Positions 45,101-54,600 of a stretch of 64,000 nt of DNA are shown piece after piece. The notes beneath the pieces were generated by a model, which ran no database searches, was not told the origin of the DNA, and was given only the letters and a program-made list of their open reading frames with translations. Each line of letters starts with the position of its first letter. Position 1 is the stretch's first letter. The DNA comes from Durusdinium trenchii (Eukaryota > Sar > Dinophyceae > Suessiales > Symbiodiniaceae), in the NCBI GenBank assembly GCA_963970005.1, contig CAXAMN010029105.1, positions 298,957 to 362,956 on the forward strand, read 5' to 3'. A program made the position numbers and the translations under genes.

Positions 45101-46804
45101 TTCTTCCTCAGCGCTCATAAGCGCAAAGCCATCAGGAGTCTTTGTGAGCATCTCCTTTGACAAAGAGTACCTCACAGGGGCACCCATGCCATTGAAGATC
45201 GTCTCACCATTGTTGACCGCGCAGTCAGCTTCATCTTGACATGAGGTCATCATGCCTGACAGCAAGTCCACCTCACTGTCATGGACTACAGCTGCTGCTG
45301 TCACACAATGTGCAAAGAAACCTTGTTGACCTCCTGATGCTTGTGAAGATCTTGAAGGTGCAGGTAAAGAACGTGGCTGTTGTTGATTTGCATAGTTTGC
45401 ATCTTGTTTGCCATCTCCTTTATCTTTTCCTTTTCCTTTCTTGCCTTTTCTCTTGCCTTTTCCTTTTCCTTTGTGGGAAAACCATGCTTCTTCAAGCTGT
45501 TGCCAAAAGTCATTGGCATCATCATATTCTCCTTGAAGATAGTCATTCATATCTTCGGCAAGGATGGCATCATATGCTACTTGGTTTGACTCCCAAGTGT
45601 CCTCATAAGGATTCTCTTCAAAGTACTCTTCTGGATATGTTGTCTGTTGCTCATCAGCAAAATGGCCTTTACCTCGTCTCTTTCCTTTTCCTTTTCCACG
45701 AGGTCTGAAGAATCTGCGGCCTGATCTTCCTTTACCTTTTCCTTTTCTTCTTCCTTTTCCTTTGCCTTTTCTTGCTCTTCTTCCTTGGAATCTCCTTTGG
45801 AACCATGAGAAGTTTTGATCATCATATACCCAAAAGACATCGTCCAGGGCATCTAAAAATCCTTCAGTTCCATCTTCTCCATCTTCGGCCCAATAGCCAA
45901 ATGTACCATCGAGTTCTCCTTCGTCTAGTACGAGAAATGATCTTCTACCTCCAGCACCTGTCGGCTGCATCAAAGGATTGTCTACTGAAGTCTTTGTCGT
46001 GCAGAACATCTCGATGAACACTGTTCTCAACTCTGTTGTAGTGTATTGCTGCAGGACCCTGCCACGATGAGTCATCAAAGAAGTCAAAGTGTTTCGCTGG
46101 TCCTGAGACAAATCTGCAAGTGACAGCATGAGTAAGGCAATGAGATTTTCTCCTAGAGGAAATTCGTTCTGATGAAAAGTCCTCATATTGCCATTGATGG
46201 TCTGCATGATTTCCTGAATCCTTTCTGCCGTTGGTGCTACTCCAGTCAACGCTGCATCTGCCTGCATCTGTGCTAGGACTTGTGGATGTGCTTGAGTGAC
46301 TGGTTCTAACATGTCCATCCAACTGCTCATAAGCCTTTGGAGTAAAATCTGGAATCTTGTCATCCATTTCATCATGTCAGCTGATCCTCGATTGAAGCGC
46401 ACGAATTGCATAAATCTATACAGGAATACATTGGTTGATCCTTTCACGAAATATGGTCGTAGTACTCGTTTGAAATATTCTACGCCGGCTCCTGGTGGAT
46501 CATTTGCCTTCAATGCATCTCTGTCTAAAACACGCTTGTATACAGCTGCTTCTCCTTCTAATCTGTTTCTCAAAGCTGGTCCTCTTTTCTCATCTTCCAG
46601 CTCGGTGATATCACACCAATCGTCTATGGCATCCTCATAGGAAAACCATGAAGTCTTTCCATCATAAGATGGGGGCACCTTTGTAGTGACCTGTGTTGTC
46701 ATTGCTATTGCTGCTGGTTCTCTTCTCACATGCCTATTCACATAGGCTGCTGGCTCATAAGCCACATCCGCATCAGGCTCTTCCCAGTCGTCTATCCAAT
46801 CCAT
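42041..46804 (-). CDS. Gag-protease-integrase part of the copia polyprotein
   Basis: The start is taken at the ATG at 46804 (MDWIDDWEEP); the open frame extends 15 codons further to a GTG. Numbered from that GTG, residues 16-350 are Gag. Lys/Gly/Arg-rich blocks at 358-397 and 459-480 stand where the zinc knuckle (CCHC) is usual; no CCHC is present. Protease has ILDIGCT with the catalytic Asp at 606. Integrase has a zinc-binding His pair (1038/1043) with CRVC (1073-1076), and the catalytic triad appears to be Asp1103, Asp1161 (GDEAFF) and Glu1194 (PNRAET). A 200-residue C-terminal extension follows. The polyprotein would assemble particles, cut itself and integrate cDNA. True coding runs only to about 42091; the last 17 codons of the frame are read from the inserted 776-bp segment. 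Confidence 0.88.
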   Translation of the reverse strand: MDWIDDWEEPDADVAYEPAAYVNRHVRREPAAIAMTTQVTTKVPPSYDGKTSWFSYEDAIDDWCDITELEDEKRGPALRNRLEGEAAVYKRVLDRDALKANDPPGAGVEYFKRVLRPYFVKGSTNVFLYRFMQFVRFNRGSADMMKWMTRFQILLQRLMSSWMDMLEPVTQAHPQVLAQMQADAALTGVAPTAERIQEIMQTINGNMRTFHQNEFPLGENLIALLMLSLADLSQDQRNTLTSLMTHRGRVLQQYTTTELRTVFIEMFCTTKTSVDNPLMQPTGAGGRRSFLVLDEGELDGTFGYWAEDGEDGTEGFLDALDDVFWVYDDQNFSWFQRRFQGRRARKGKGKGRRKGKGKGRSGRRFFRPRGKGKGKRRGKGHFADEQQTTYPEEYFEENPYEDTWESNQVAYDAILAEDMNDYLQGEYDDANDFWQQLEEAWFSHKGKGKGKRKGKKGKGKDKGDGKQDANYANQQQPRSLPAPSRSSQASGGQQGFFAHCVTAAAVVHDSEVDLLSGMMTSCQDEADCAVNNGETIFNGMGAPVRYSLSKEMLTKTPDGFALMSAEEEVKEMQAISFLTENRFPPTIAILDIGCTRAMGSRRAVDHFCNYVDNHPDCGLWYSFESTKSKFYFANSQKATCSQKLVIYMYDRAWTIHHTEFDIVEEGEVPLLMSLPQMRNLGFELRLTPQHAYLTSVPLGIKYLELKVAASTHLVLDFQDIAWYLSDVNLQTRREKSFYSHFTHYEYGHISVDHNSDEDVAEHAYPVVDYWEVDVHKRELIRHHKDYRKILFPATKSCPVDTDLLEDLRLTIIKKKKGGEEIKKQDDWRKAKWKDLQIGYEWRGRTIFKFKPDAKIPDLKIRKAGIEHRGIGDPDAVVRSSSEKVPIAKDREPGFSSEKEGAPASAAEKPVPPKFRYTSKGFDPFWKGHKSKPSEPQNDLKGDDLEEYAPSEPPERPEGELVEIPKASEGPSSDKHEPLEPGDGALEPRRISIPLPGSEVVAMTPAYRKMLQRLEDKVELYKLHVKHYHMSPTQFRRRVSMLKLPDSVLEKYESVVRNCRVCNTSVAPPPRARVSGIRASCFGDVVFADHCEVELHKNKYIILLVLDGATNLLWATAQKDLIDQTTIQALRQWSDENNCVPKAIVGDEAFFTDAFVEYYRFHGIQQCPCGPRTPWPNRAETAVRLFKRMWHVMKVDLDDPRFRGVTVREVVKKVVWARNCQLTISGYSPIEIATGRRPPDLFDLETASPEQLSANAAAQDRTNLELQRVALRAHQEARQAQDLRADLARRTMPSDGPYFQGEKVFVWTQDSSKFKDKGRWVRATVLGQEGAMVQANTGKAVIRVNQSKVRCDHDEWHDVSIPALDDENPENLREDHELYVDAEFGEQSFFFCNDDHPDVVELLHGNSGLSWFLSKNGVKVASPMDFKAGYNFSTMKGQDGIWQQLERLQPHCIVINNPSPKQNRASIWLLCCNVIEWQLRRKKHVFVTVPKGNKFCLFLQKFISSLKDPIFNFDVNMNCFCYCPKGMSYVTVFHSYASCQGWKGIGDCSFQAKTVQATRSNQYFKDPDWKKFRGRWLHRPCRANTWCS

Positions 46805-46869
46805 GGCTGTTTGCCCACAAGCAAGTCTATGCCTAGGAAAGGAGCTCACCTGGGTCTTCCAGGATCACT

Positions 46870-46881
46870 GCTCCGCTACCA
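46870..46881 (-). promoter_or_regulatory. primer binding site
   Basis: One base after the 5' LTR, the minus strand reads TGGTAGCGGAGC. Copia elements commonly prime from initiator-Met tRNA, whose 3' end pairs with TGGTA-C-GAG-type sequences. The match here differs at one or two places from plant and animal initiator tRNA, and the dinoflagellate tRNA may fit better. Confidence 0.65.
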
Positions 46882-46882
46882 C

Positions 46883-47043
46883 TGAAAGAGTGACTAGGGC
46901 GTACACGGTAGAGGTGCAGACCGCTAGTGTCTTTTATGCGCAGAGTCTTATCCTCTTGCTCTTTGAGCCTTGAGGCAGTCAAGCATGGACACACTATATC
47001 AGCTGTTGGAGTGGAACCCTGTACAGGTAGGCTCTACTTTTCA
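46883..47043 (-). repeat. 5' LTR of the copia element
   Basis: 161 bases matching 30885-31045 with no difference seen. On the minus strand it begins TGAAAAGTAGAGCC and ends CTCTTTCA, so both termini contain the short inverted repeat TGAAA/TTTCA. It should hold the promoter for the element RNA, but I see no canonical TATA box, and dinoflagellate promoters rarely have one. Confidence 0.92.
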
Positions 47044-47074
47044 GGGGGGGGGTGGGGGGGGGGGGGGGGGGGGT
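47044..47074. repeat. G homopolymer tract
   Basis: Thirty-one bases, all G except one T, directly outside the 5' LTR. With the G run at 30880-30884 it contains the presumed GGGGG target duplication. Homopolymer length in an assembly is unreliable. Confidence 0.9.
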
Positions 47075-48030
47075 CTTCGACCTGAAAAATCAGGGGTTAG
47101 GATTTGCACCCGGTCGAAAGAAACCTTGCTATCGCAAGAGTAACTCCAGCTAGCTTCGCTAGCTTTCGTGATATAGCAAATTTCATCTTGACTTGTTGGG
47201 TATCTAGTTGGTTTCTGCTGGAGGAAAGAAGGTCGTCCCATTCCGACGTGGTACAATTTGTTGAAGGTGCGGCACGGACTCGCATCTCTTATTTGCAACG
47301 GAGGAAACATGATCATTGACATGGTTTGCTCACTCCACAAAGCCACCGTCAGCCCATTGCTTCCAGGCACCTCTTCCATTCGGTCATCGGTCTCTTGAGG
47401 TTCCTGGCGGTGGACAGCTGCTTCTTGCGCAGACATCCACATGTCAAATGACTTGGATATGATTGGATGCCAAAGGCACCAGAATGGTCCATCCATGTCG
47501 CGGAGGGCACCGTCTCAAAGGGCCAGTCGACGAACATCAACGGAATCGAGAGAAGGCACCAACGCTCCGACGGAGAATCGATTGAGGTGCCTTTCAGGAC
47601 TTTGGAAGCGTATTCCACCCGGGTCCCGAGACCCACATGGAACCTGATGGGATGGACCAGACTGGAAAACATTGAAAAACGATGTTCCTGTAAAACCCTG
47701 TCTTTTCAGATTCCATGTTAATCTTCAAGGACCGTAACCATTGGACTCTTGGTTGCTATGAAGATTGAACATGACACCCAAAGGTTGAAGATCAACACCC
47801 CTGAATTTCCTGCTACGTATGAAGCCCCTCAGGCTTGATCATTGGCACATATTGGCACATGGAGGGAGTTCCTTTCGGGTCTACCATCAAACACCTTCAA
47901 TTATCCCGGCAAGAGGCTCCAAACAGTGTGTGTGTGGTCTAGAGGTGTAGTAGCAGAAGGTCTAGAGATCTAGACGCATTGGGGGTCCAGAAAGGTGATG
48001 ATGGTGATGAAGGTGGAGATCGTGGTGATG
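47075..48030. other. unassigned sequence
   Basis: Both strands contain open stretches at 47340-47670 of normal composition, but no motif is recognised. A host exon is possible and cannot be named. Confidence 0.4.
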
Positions 48031-48066
48031 GTGAGTGAGTGAGCGAGAGCGAGAGCGAGAGTGAGT

Positions 48067-48113
<47 letters not shown>

Positions 48114-48190
48114 TGTGGGTGTGAGAGTGAGAGTGAGAGTGAGAGTGTGAGAGTGTGAGAGAGTGTGAGTGTGAGTGAGTGAGTGTGAGC
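48031..48190. repeat. (GAGTGA)n / (GAGAGT)n microsatellite
   Basis: About 160 bases of GAGTGAGAGT units with GTGT interruptions. Minus-strand frames are Ser/His/Leu/Thr repeats and are artefacts. Confidence 0.95.
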
Positions 48191-48300
48191 ACTTCGAAGT
48201 TCGCCTGCCGCGAAATCTGCACTTCGAGGCTCACAAAGTGCTGTGCCTGCCACGAAATCTGCACTTCGAGGTAACCCGCCGCGGCCACCCAGATTTCGCG
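48191..48300. repeat. two copies of the CTGCCACGAAATCTGCA dispersed repeat
   Basis: CCTGCC(G/A)CGAAATCTGCACTTCGAGG occurs twice about 41 bases apart. It is the same family as the cluster at 26.5-26.7 kb, again right next to a microsatellite. Confidence 0.8.
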
Positions 48301-50450
48301 AGCCTGCGCAGTCGAAATGTACTTTCGAGAGGCATGAATTAAATAGCAACGAAATAGCTGGACCCGACCGCATAGCAACGCAATAGCCGGACCCGACCGC
48401 ATAGCCCACTCGATCTAGCCCCGGTGCTTAACACCTACCATAAGAGCCCCTAGTGTGTCCACACTGTTTGGGGAAAAAACGCCAGCGGGGGATCATGGGA
48501 GATTGGGTCCACCAATAAACAACTTCAAAAGAAGCCAGTGGGAGATGAGAGGCTGGTTATGGCTGGCAGTAGTAAAATGCATACATCATATGCCACACGG
48601 ACCTGCCTCCAAATAGAGCAAAGGTCATCTCTGATCTACTTCTTCATCTAACCTAACACCATCTAACACCTACCCCCCTGTCAGGACTCACGGCTGTGCC
48701 CCGTGAACATAAAGAGTTATACATTTGTAGAGGATAGAGATGTGCAGCATTTCATAGCGCATCGATTACTACGGCTGCCAACACCTCATGTGCAGCTGGG
48801 GGCAAAATCAGACCACAGTGAATATGAAACTGGGCATGTATACAGTAGTCATATTCATATTCTATAGATTGATACGACTCCACTGGCATCCTTTCCACTT
48901 TTTCTCCGAGTCGATCCCCTCACCTCCTCCGAGTCATCCCTCAGTGCCGGGGATGTTGCAAGTCTACCAAGAATCGCTGGACTCAGTCTATCTTTTCCAT
49001 TTCCCTGCACGCAAGTGCCTAGTCTCGGGCTCGTCTGTGAAGAATATATATGAATTCATACTCTAATGATTCAGCCTTCGCGAATGGAACTAAGGAGGAG
49101 CCCAATAGCCGTGGGAATTGAACTACTGGGCTAAGGAAGCGATCCAGCGATCCCCAAAATGGCTGAGATATCATGGCACCCCCTATGCCAAGTCTTAGCT
49201 GTGCTGAGAATGGAAAAAAGGCTTCAGCATGTTTCAGCGTAGTTTCCTGAAGTTTAAATTTTCCGGAGTGTCACATGCCATACCCTGAAGCTTCGCTGGG
49301 TGTCGAATGAGCAGCTCGGGGCGCCTGCCCTAGCATGGTTTAGCAGGAGCAGGACGCGCACGGAGTGGTCCCCGGAGTCTGAGAGGCCGGACTCTTCTAG
49401 GACCGCAGCTTGTCGGCTGCTGTCCTTGTTCTGCTTCACTTTCCGGTAGGGCAACCTGAGAGTGACTCTACAATCTGACACGTGACGAAAACGTCACAAG
49501 GACTCCGATGGCAGGATGCCAGGTTCATGGATCGAGGATCATACGGGCACGGGTCATGGGTTCATCATGGTTCATCGATGTACGAGTTTTGAAGCTAAAA
49601 GAGCCGCACAAAACCGCAAGGTGTCATAAGGCAGCTGGCTCGTTCTTCCCATCCTTGATTTCATGTGTCCAATGTATCTGATCAGTAGCACTGCCCTATG
49701 TATTTATGTGCATTTTTCGCGAGATCATGGAGTGACACGTTACCCTCCCGAAACACGTGCGATGATTTGGAGCCTACAAGTGCAGGATTTTGCGTGGAGC
49801 AAAAGGTAGTCGTAAGGGTCTGCTTGCACTATTGCTTTACGTGGTGCTTACGGGGCCACAATTTACTGATTGAATTTGCATGTCTGCAAAGCCGCAGCGC
49901 ACGCACCATTTTTCTGCAAGGCCCTTCAAGGAGAAGACTCAAACGATGAACTTGATGAATAGGCTGGGCTCATCTAAATGAGAGCGCCTACACACAACTA
50001 ATCCGTAATCCTGCTGATCCGAAAGATGTCGGTAGTCTGAGCAACTCGTAATCCGTAGTAATCCGCATTACAGCGAATACAAGCCCAGATGGAGGTTCTG
50101 CATTTCTGCGCATAACAAAAAAGCTACTAGGAACAAGTGCATCGCTACACTAGTAGCTAGAAGCCAAAAAAAAACTGCGGGTGTTAAGTTGCTTGAGTTT
50201 AGCGTTTTTGCTCGCAAGAAGTGTTTTGCACCAATGTTATTTGGAAAAATGAAAGAAGTGTTTTGGTGTTTCCGTGGCCAAGTCTTAAAACACTTGCACA
50301 ACCAATAACCATTCGACCCTTCTTCTCACCCTCAATACCCTGAAACACTACAGCCATCAGTCACAAATTTCCCAAAGCGCAAGCACCAAATGCCGTTTTT
50401 TTAAAACAAAAAAATGCAAGCAGTCTCACTGATCCAAAGATCAGCTCTTC
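48301..50450. other. unassigned; one exon-like block at 49270-49460
   Basis: The block 49270-49460 is open on the minus strand with reasonable codon composition (RKVKQNKDSSRQAAVLEESG and following), but the product is not recognised. At 50205-50290 lies a segment with GAAGTGTTTTG that resembles the interruption within the satellite at 51778-51870. Nothing else is supported. Confidence 0.4.
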
Positions 50451-50454
50451 TTGA

Positions 50455-53075
50455 ACAGCTTTCGCAGGTCTTCAAACAAACTTCCTACAAAGTGTTTACA
50501 AAGTTTGGGATCTTTACACAAAATTGACAAAGTTTTGGAATTACAACTTGTTTTAACCGAGTTTTTGCATTACAAAGTTTTAACAAAGTCTACAAAGTTT
50601 AAAAATAGAAATAACAAACTTCACAAAGTTTTGGAAACTTACAGTACATTGAATTTTACAAAAACTTTGGAACTACGAAGTTTTTACAAAGTATTGAACC
50701 TTTAGATATCTGAACAAAGCTTTGGACATTTATCAAGCTTTGAACACGTTTTGGAACTTTACAAAGTTGTTACCAAGTTATTGAGTTTGAACGTTTTTAC
50801 AAAGCTTTTACAAAAGTTTTTGATGCTTACAAACTTTCTACAACGTTTCGGATTTTTTCACTCTGTGTCAAAACTTTGTAAACTTTATTCGTTGAAAACT
50901 TTGCAAAACGTTGTAAACTTTGTAAGAACTTTGTGAACTTTGTAAATACTTTGTAAATTTGTAAAAGCTGTGTAAACTTTGTAGAAACTTTGGTGAAATT
51001 CTAAAACTTTGTAAACGTTCAAAACTCTGCAACAACTGTGTAAAGGTTGAAAAAACTTTGCAAACGTTGTCAAAACTTCGTAAACTGTTGTTAAAATTGT
51101 AAACTTTTTAAACACTGAAGCACTTTAAAATGCGTAAACCTTTGTAAAAACTTTGTACACTTTGTAAAACTGTGTAAAAAACTGCGAAAACTTTGTGTAA
51201 AAAATTGTAAAATGCGAAAACTTTGTCAAAACTTTGTCAAAACTTTGTGAACTGTGTCAAAAAGTTTGTAAACATTGCAAACTTTGTACACTTTGTACTA
51301 ACATTTTGTAAACTTTGTAAACAACTTTTAGATGTTGTAGGACTTCGTAACACTTTGCGAACTTTGTAAAATGTTTTTAAACTTCGTAAACTTTGTCAAA
51401 ACATTGTAAACATTTTGAAAGACCTTGTGAACGTTGTGAAAACTTTGTAAACTTTGAACACTTTGTAAATTTCCTAGAAACTTTGTACAAATTGTGAAAC
51501 TGTACAAACTTTGAAAAAACTTTGTAAAATGTAGAAAGAAACTTTGTAAACTTTGTCGAAACTCTGTAAACTTTGCAAGACTTCGTAAACTTGGCAAAAT
51601 CTTTGTAAACTTTCCAAAATCTTCAAAACTTTGTAGACTTTGTAAAAACTTTGTAAATTTGTGTAACAAAAGGCAAATGTCGCAAACTTTGTCAGAACGT
51701 TGTAAACTTTGTAAAAACTATGTAAACTTTGTAAAAACTGTGTAAACTATGTAAACTTTGTAAAACTTTGTAAAGTTCTATGAAAGAAGTGTTTTTGCAC
51801 GATTTTTTGCTTAAAAAGAAGTATTTTCCATGTCATTTGTTGTAAACAGAAGTGTTTTTCACCAGCCATTTGTAAACTTTGTAAAGACTTTGTAAACTTT
51901 GTAAAAACTTTGCAAACTTGAAAAACTTTTGTAAACTTTGTCAAAACTTTGTAAAAACCTTGTAAACTGTGAAAAAACTTTCTAAAATTGAAAAACTTGT
52001 GTAAACTTTGTAAAAACTTTGTAAACTTTGTAAAAACTTTGTAAACTTGAAAAAGCTGTTGTAAACTTTGTAAAAACGTTGTACAACTTTGTAAACTTTG
52101 TAAAAACTTTGAAAACGTTGTAAACACTTTGTGAGACTTTGTAGACTCTGTAAAAATTGAAAAACTGTGTAAATTCCAAACTTTGCAAGAACTTTGTTAA
52201 ATTCCAAAGCTTTGTAAAATCGTTGTAAACGTTCAATACTGTGCAAAAACTGTGTAAACTGTATAAGTAAATACTGTGTAAAGTTTGCAAATGTTTGTAC
52301 TTTTTGTAAAAACTCCAGGTAAAAATTGTAAAATGTGCAATCTTTGTAAAAGTTTTACAAACTTTGTACAAGCTTTGTAAACTTTCAATACTTTGCAAAA
52401 CTGTGTAAACTTTGTAAAAACTTTGTCAACATTGCAGCAACATTGTAAAACTTCCAATACGTCTTTAATTGATTTTTTAATGGTAAAACCTTTGTAAACT
52501 GGGTAAACTTAGGAAATTGTTCAAAACTTTGTAAACTGTGTAAAAATATTGTAAAACTTTGTAAACTTGGTAAACGGTTGTAAAACTTCGCAAACTTCAT
52601 GAAATCTGTGTAAAACTTTGTAAACTTTGTACCAACTTTGAAAGCTTTGTAAAAACGTAGTGAACTTGGTATAAACTTGGTAAACTTTGTCAACACTTTG
52701 TAGACTTTGTAAAACATTTTTAAACTTTGTCAAACTTTGTAAGCTTTGTCAACCTTTAAACTTGTAAAACTTTGTAAGAACTTGGTAAAACTTTATTAAG
52801 ACGTTGTAAAATTCGCAAACTTTGTAAAAAGGTTTACAAACCTTTTACGAAGTTTTGGAGTTCATCAAATTATTCTTCAAAGTTAGAGCAACGTTTTACA
52901 CAGTCTTTAGAACGTTTACAAAGTTATATATTTTTACAAAGTTATACAAAGTTTACAAAACTTTTGCAAAGTCTTAAGAATTTGTACAAAGTTTGCAACT
53001 TTTGCAAAGAGTTGACAGAGTTGTTGAATTACAAACAAATTTACAAAGGTTTACAACGTCTACAAAGCTTTTACC
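50455..53075. repeat. 2.6-kb CTTTGTAAA-type satellite with two orientation switches
   Basis: The region is made of diverged short units with core ACTTTGTAAA. From about 50880 to 52830 the plus strand reads CTTTGTAAA. From 50455 to 50870 and from 52835 to 53075 it reads the complement, TTTACAAAG. The array therefore has an inverted central block and outer arms that can pair with it. One interruption at about 51778-51870 carries non-satellite sequence with GAAGTGTTTTT. The many short open frames rich in FTKF and LQSL are artefacts of the unit. Confidence 0.9.
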
Positions 53076-54600
53076 GTGGCCGTTCACTCACTACTCACGA
53101 GACAAACAAACCTATGAAATAGTCCTTTGGGTCTCGTATGTTGCCACTAACAACGCAAAAAACAAGACGTGTTTTATACCCTCTCTTAGTTCTGAACAAC
53201 CAATTCTTCAGAGGTCCGCAAGGGTCAAAAACACTTCTTCTGCGCTAATTCCCCCGAAACAACGAACGACGGTCCCCAAGCAACTTAACAACTGCGGGAT
53301 ACCTTGAAGCTTATATCATATATCATTATATCTAGAAAGAGAGCCCAAAGTTCTACTCTAATCCTTAAGCTGCAATCGCAAGTCCTATAACAGCGGCTCT
53401 GAGTCCTAATCTGTAGTCCACACAAAACCGGGCAATTTGATGGTTTGTAATCCGTAATCCTCCTTAGGATTAAGATGGATTAAGGATTACGTTTGATGAG
53501 GCCAGATTAAATAGGTATATGGACGGTATGGAAGATGTCAGTGACATTCCGCACGACCCTTTGCTGCTGTTTCTGTGACAAATCACCAAATCGCTTCTTT
53601 TTGGGCGCCATCGTGGACTAGGATGCACACACCAAAAAATGGTTTAAGCTTACGCATGTTTACGCACTGCTTACGTGCGGCTTACGCGCACGTTTTTGCG
53701 TAAATTGCTCCCCAAATCATGAGATATGACCGATGGAAAGCACGTACCTGCGCCACCCTGGTGTGACTTTTCATGCCATTTCGTGAAATTGCATTCTTTT
53801 ATCATCGTTTGGCGGAAGACATGTCTTCCAAAAACTGTCGTTTCACATCGCCCCTCCCTTTTAAGATGTGCAGTGTATTGTCTTGTTTGATCTTGGTTGT
53901 TTGGTTGTTTGTCTTGTTTGTTTGATTGTTTGTTTGAGTTTTCGCGATCTGTTGCGCCGTTGTTGCGTTGTTGTGCGCCGTTTCGCGAGAGGCATGTGCT
54001 GGCTGCTTGAACATATGTCCTCTGCTCGCCTTGTGGTCACATCATTGTTGAAACAACTAATATTTTGACATCCTTTTGAGAACGCAGGTATACATAGAGT
54101 ATATCAAGTCATGCCACGTACTTGCACAATGCTGGAAAGCCTCTCACGGCTACAGAAAAAGAGCTGCACAAAGGCACAAAGCCATAATCATCTATATGCA
54201 CACGATTAAACCATAAGCGGATCCTGCAATAGCAACAGCGCAAATCAAATATTCAACATAATAATCATGCTTACTCACTGCTTACGCACACTGCAATGTC
54301 ATCATAAGCTTACGCAACCTTACGCAACTCAGAGTTTTACTTATATGCAAACTGCTCTTATGTCCGGGCCTTGACAGCTGATCTAAAGACTTTAGCTCTC
54401 CACCCGAAGAAGGGTGGATCCACAGGGTGGATCTCACGAGCTGACACCCCCCATGTTCCCTGCTACATGTCGATGGTAATTTTCATGTGTGAGATTTCTC
54501 TGACCTCTGCATGTGCTGGGCAGAAACCACCGGGCTATGCAGAACAACGAGTTCCGACGAGTTCACGGTCCCCCCACCCCGGTCGTTGGGGCTTCCGGGC
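53076..54600. other. unassigned sequence
   Basis: AT-rich with several CTTACGCA-like words near 53640-53700 and 54270-54320. No coding motif is recognised. It may include further exons downstream of the histidine kinase fragment, which is read on the minus strand, but none was found. Confidence 0.4.

Larger units (their letters stand above)
30885..47043 (-). mobile_element. 16.16-kb Ty1/copia-type LTR retrotransposon with a post-pol Tpt1-EEP module
   Basis: The element is bounded by two 161-bp direct repeats (30885-31045 and 46883-47043) that look identical, start TG and end CA, and are flanked on both sides by GGGGG. Transcribed on the minus strand, it reads: 5' LTR, primer binding site, Gag, protease, integrase, acidic linker, RT, RNase H, Tpt1-like ORF, a second post-pol ORF ending in an EEP nuclease-like domain, noncoding tail and 3' LTR. 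Integrase before RT defines the copia order. Typical copia elements are 5-10 kb; the excess is the 5.4-kb post-pol region and extra length within pol. Pol is interrupted by an insertion (41315-42090), a nonsense codon (39532-39534) and a 7-bp duplication (38319-38332). The post-pol region has frame changes near 35.25 kb and 32.48 kb. No clear polypurine tract precedes the 3' LTR. Confidence 0.9.

Noticed and set aside
47962..48409. 146- to 156-codon His/Ser-rich ORFs
   Set aside because: Translations of the GAGTGA microsatellite.
50885..52733. multiple FTKFLQSL-rich ORFs
   Set aside because: Translations of the CTTTGTAAA satellite in frames that avoid stops.
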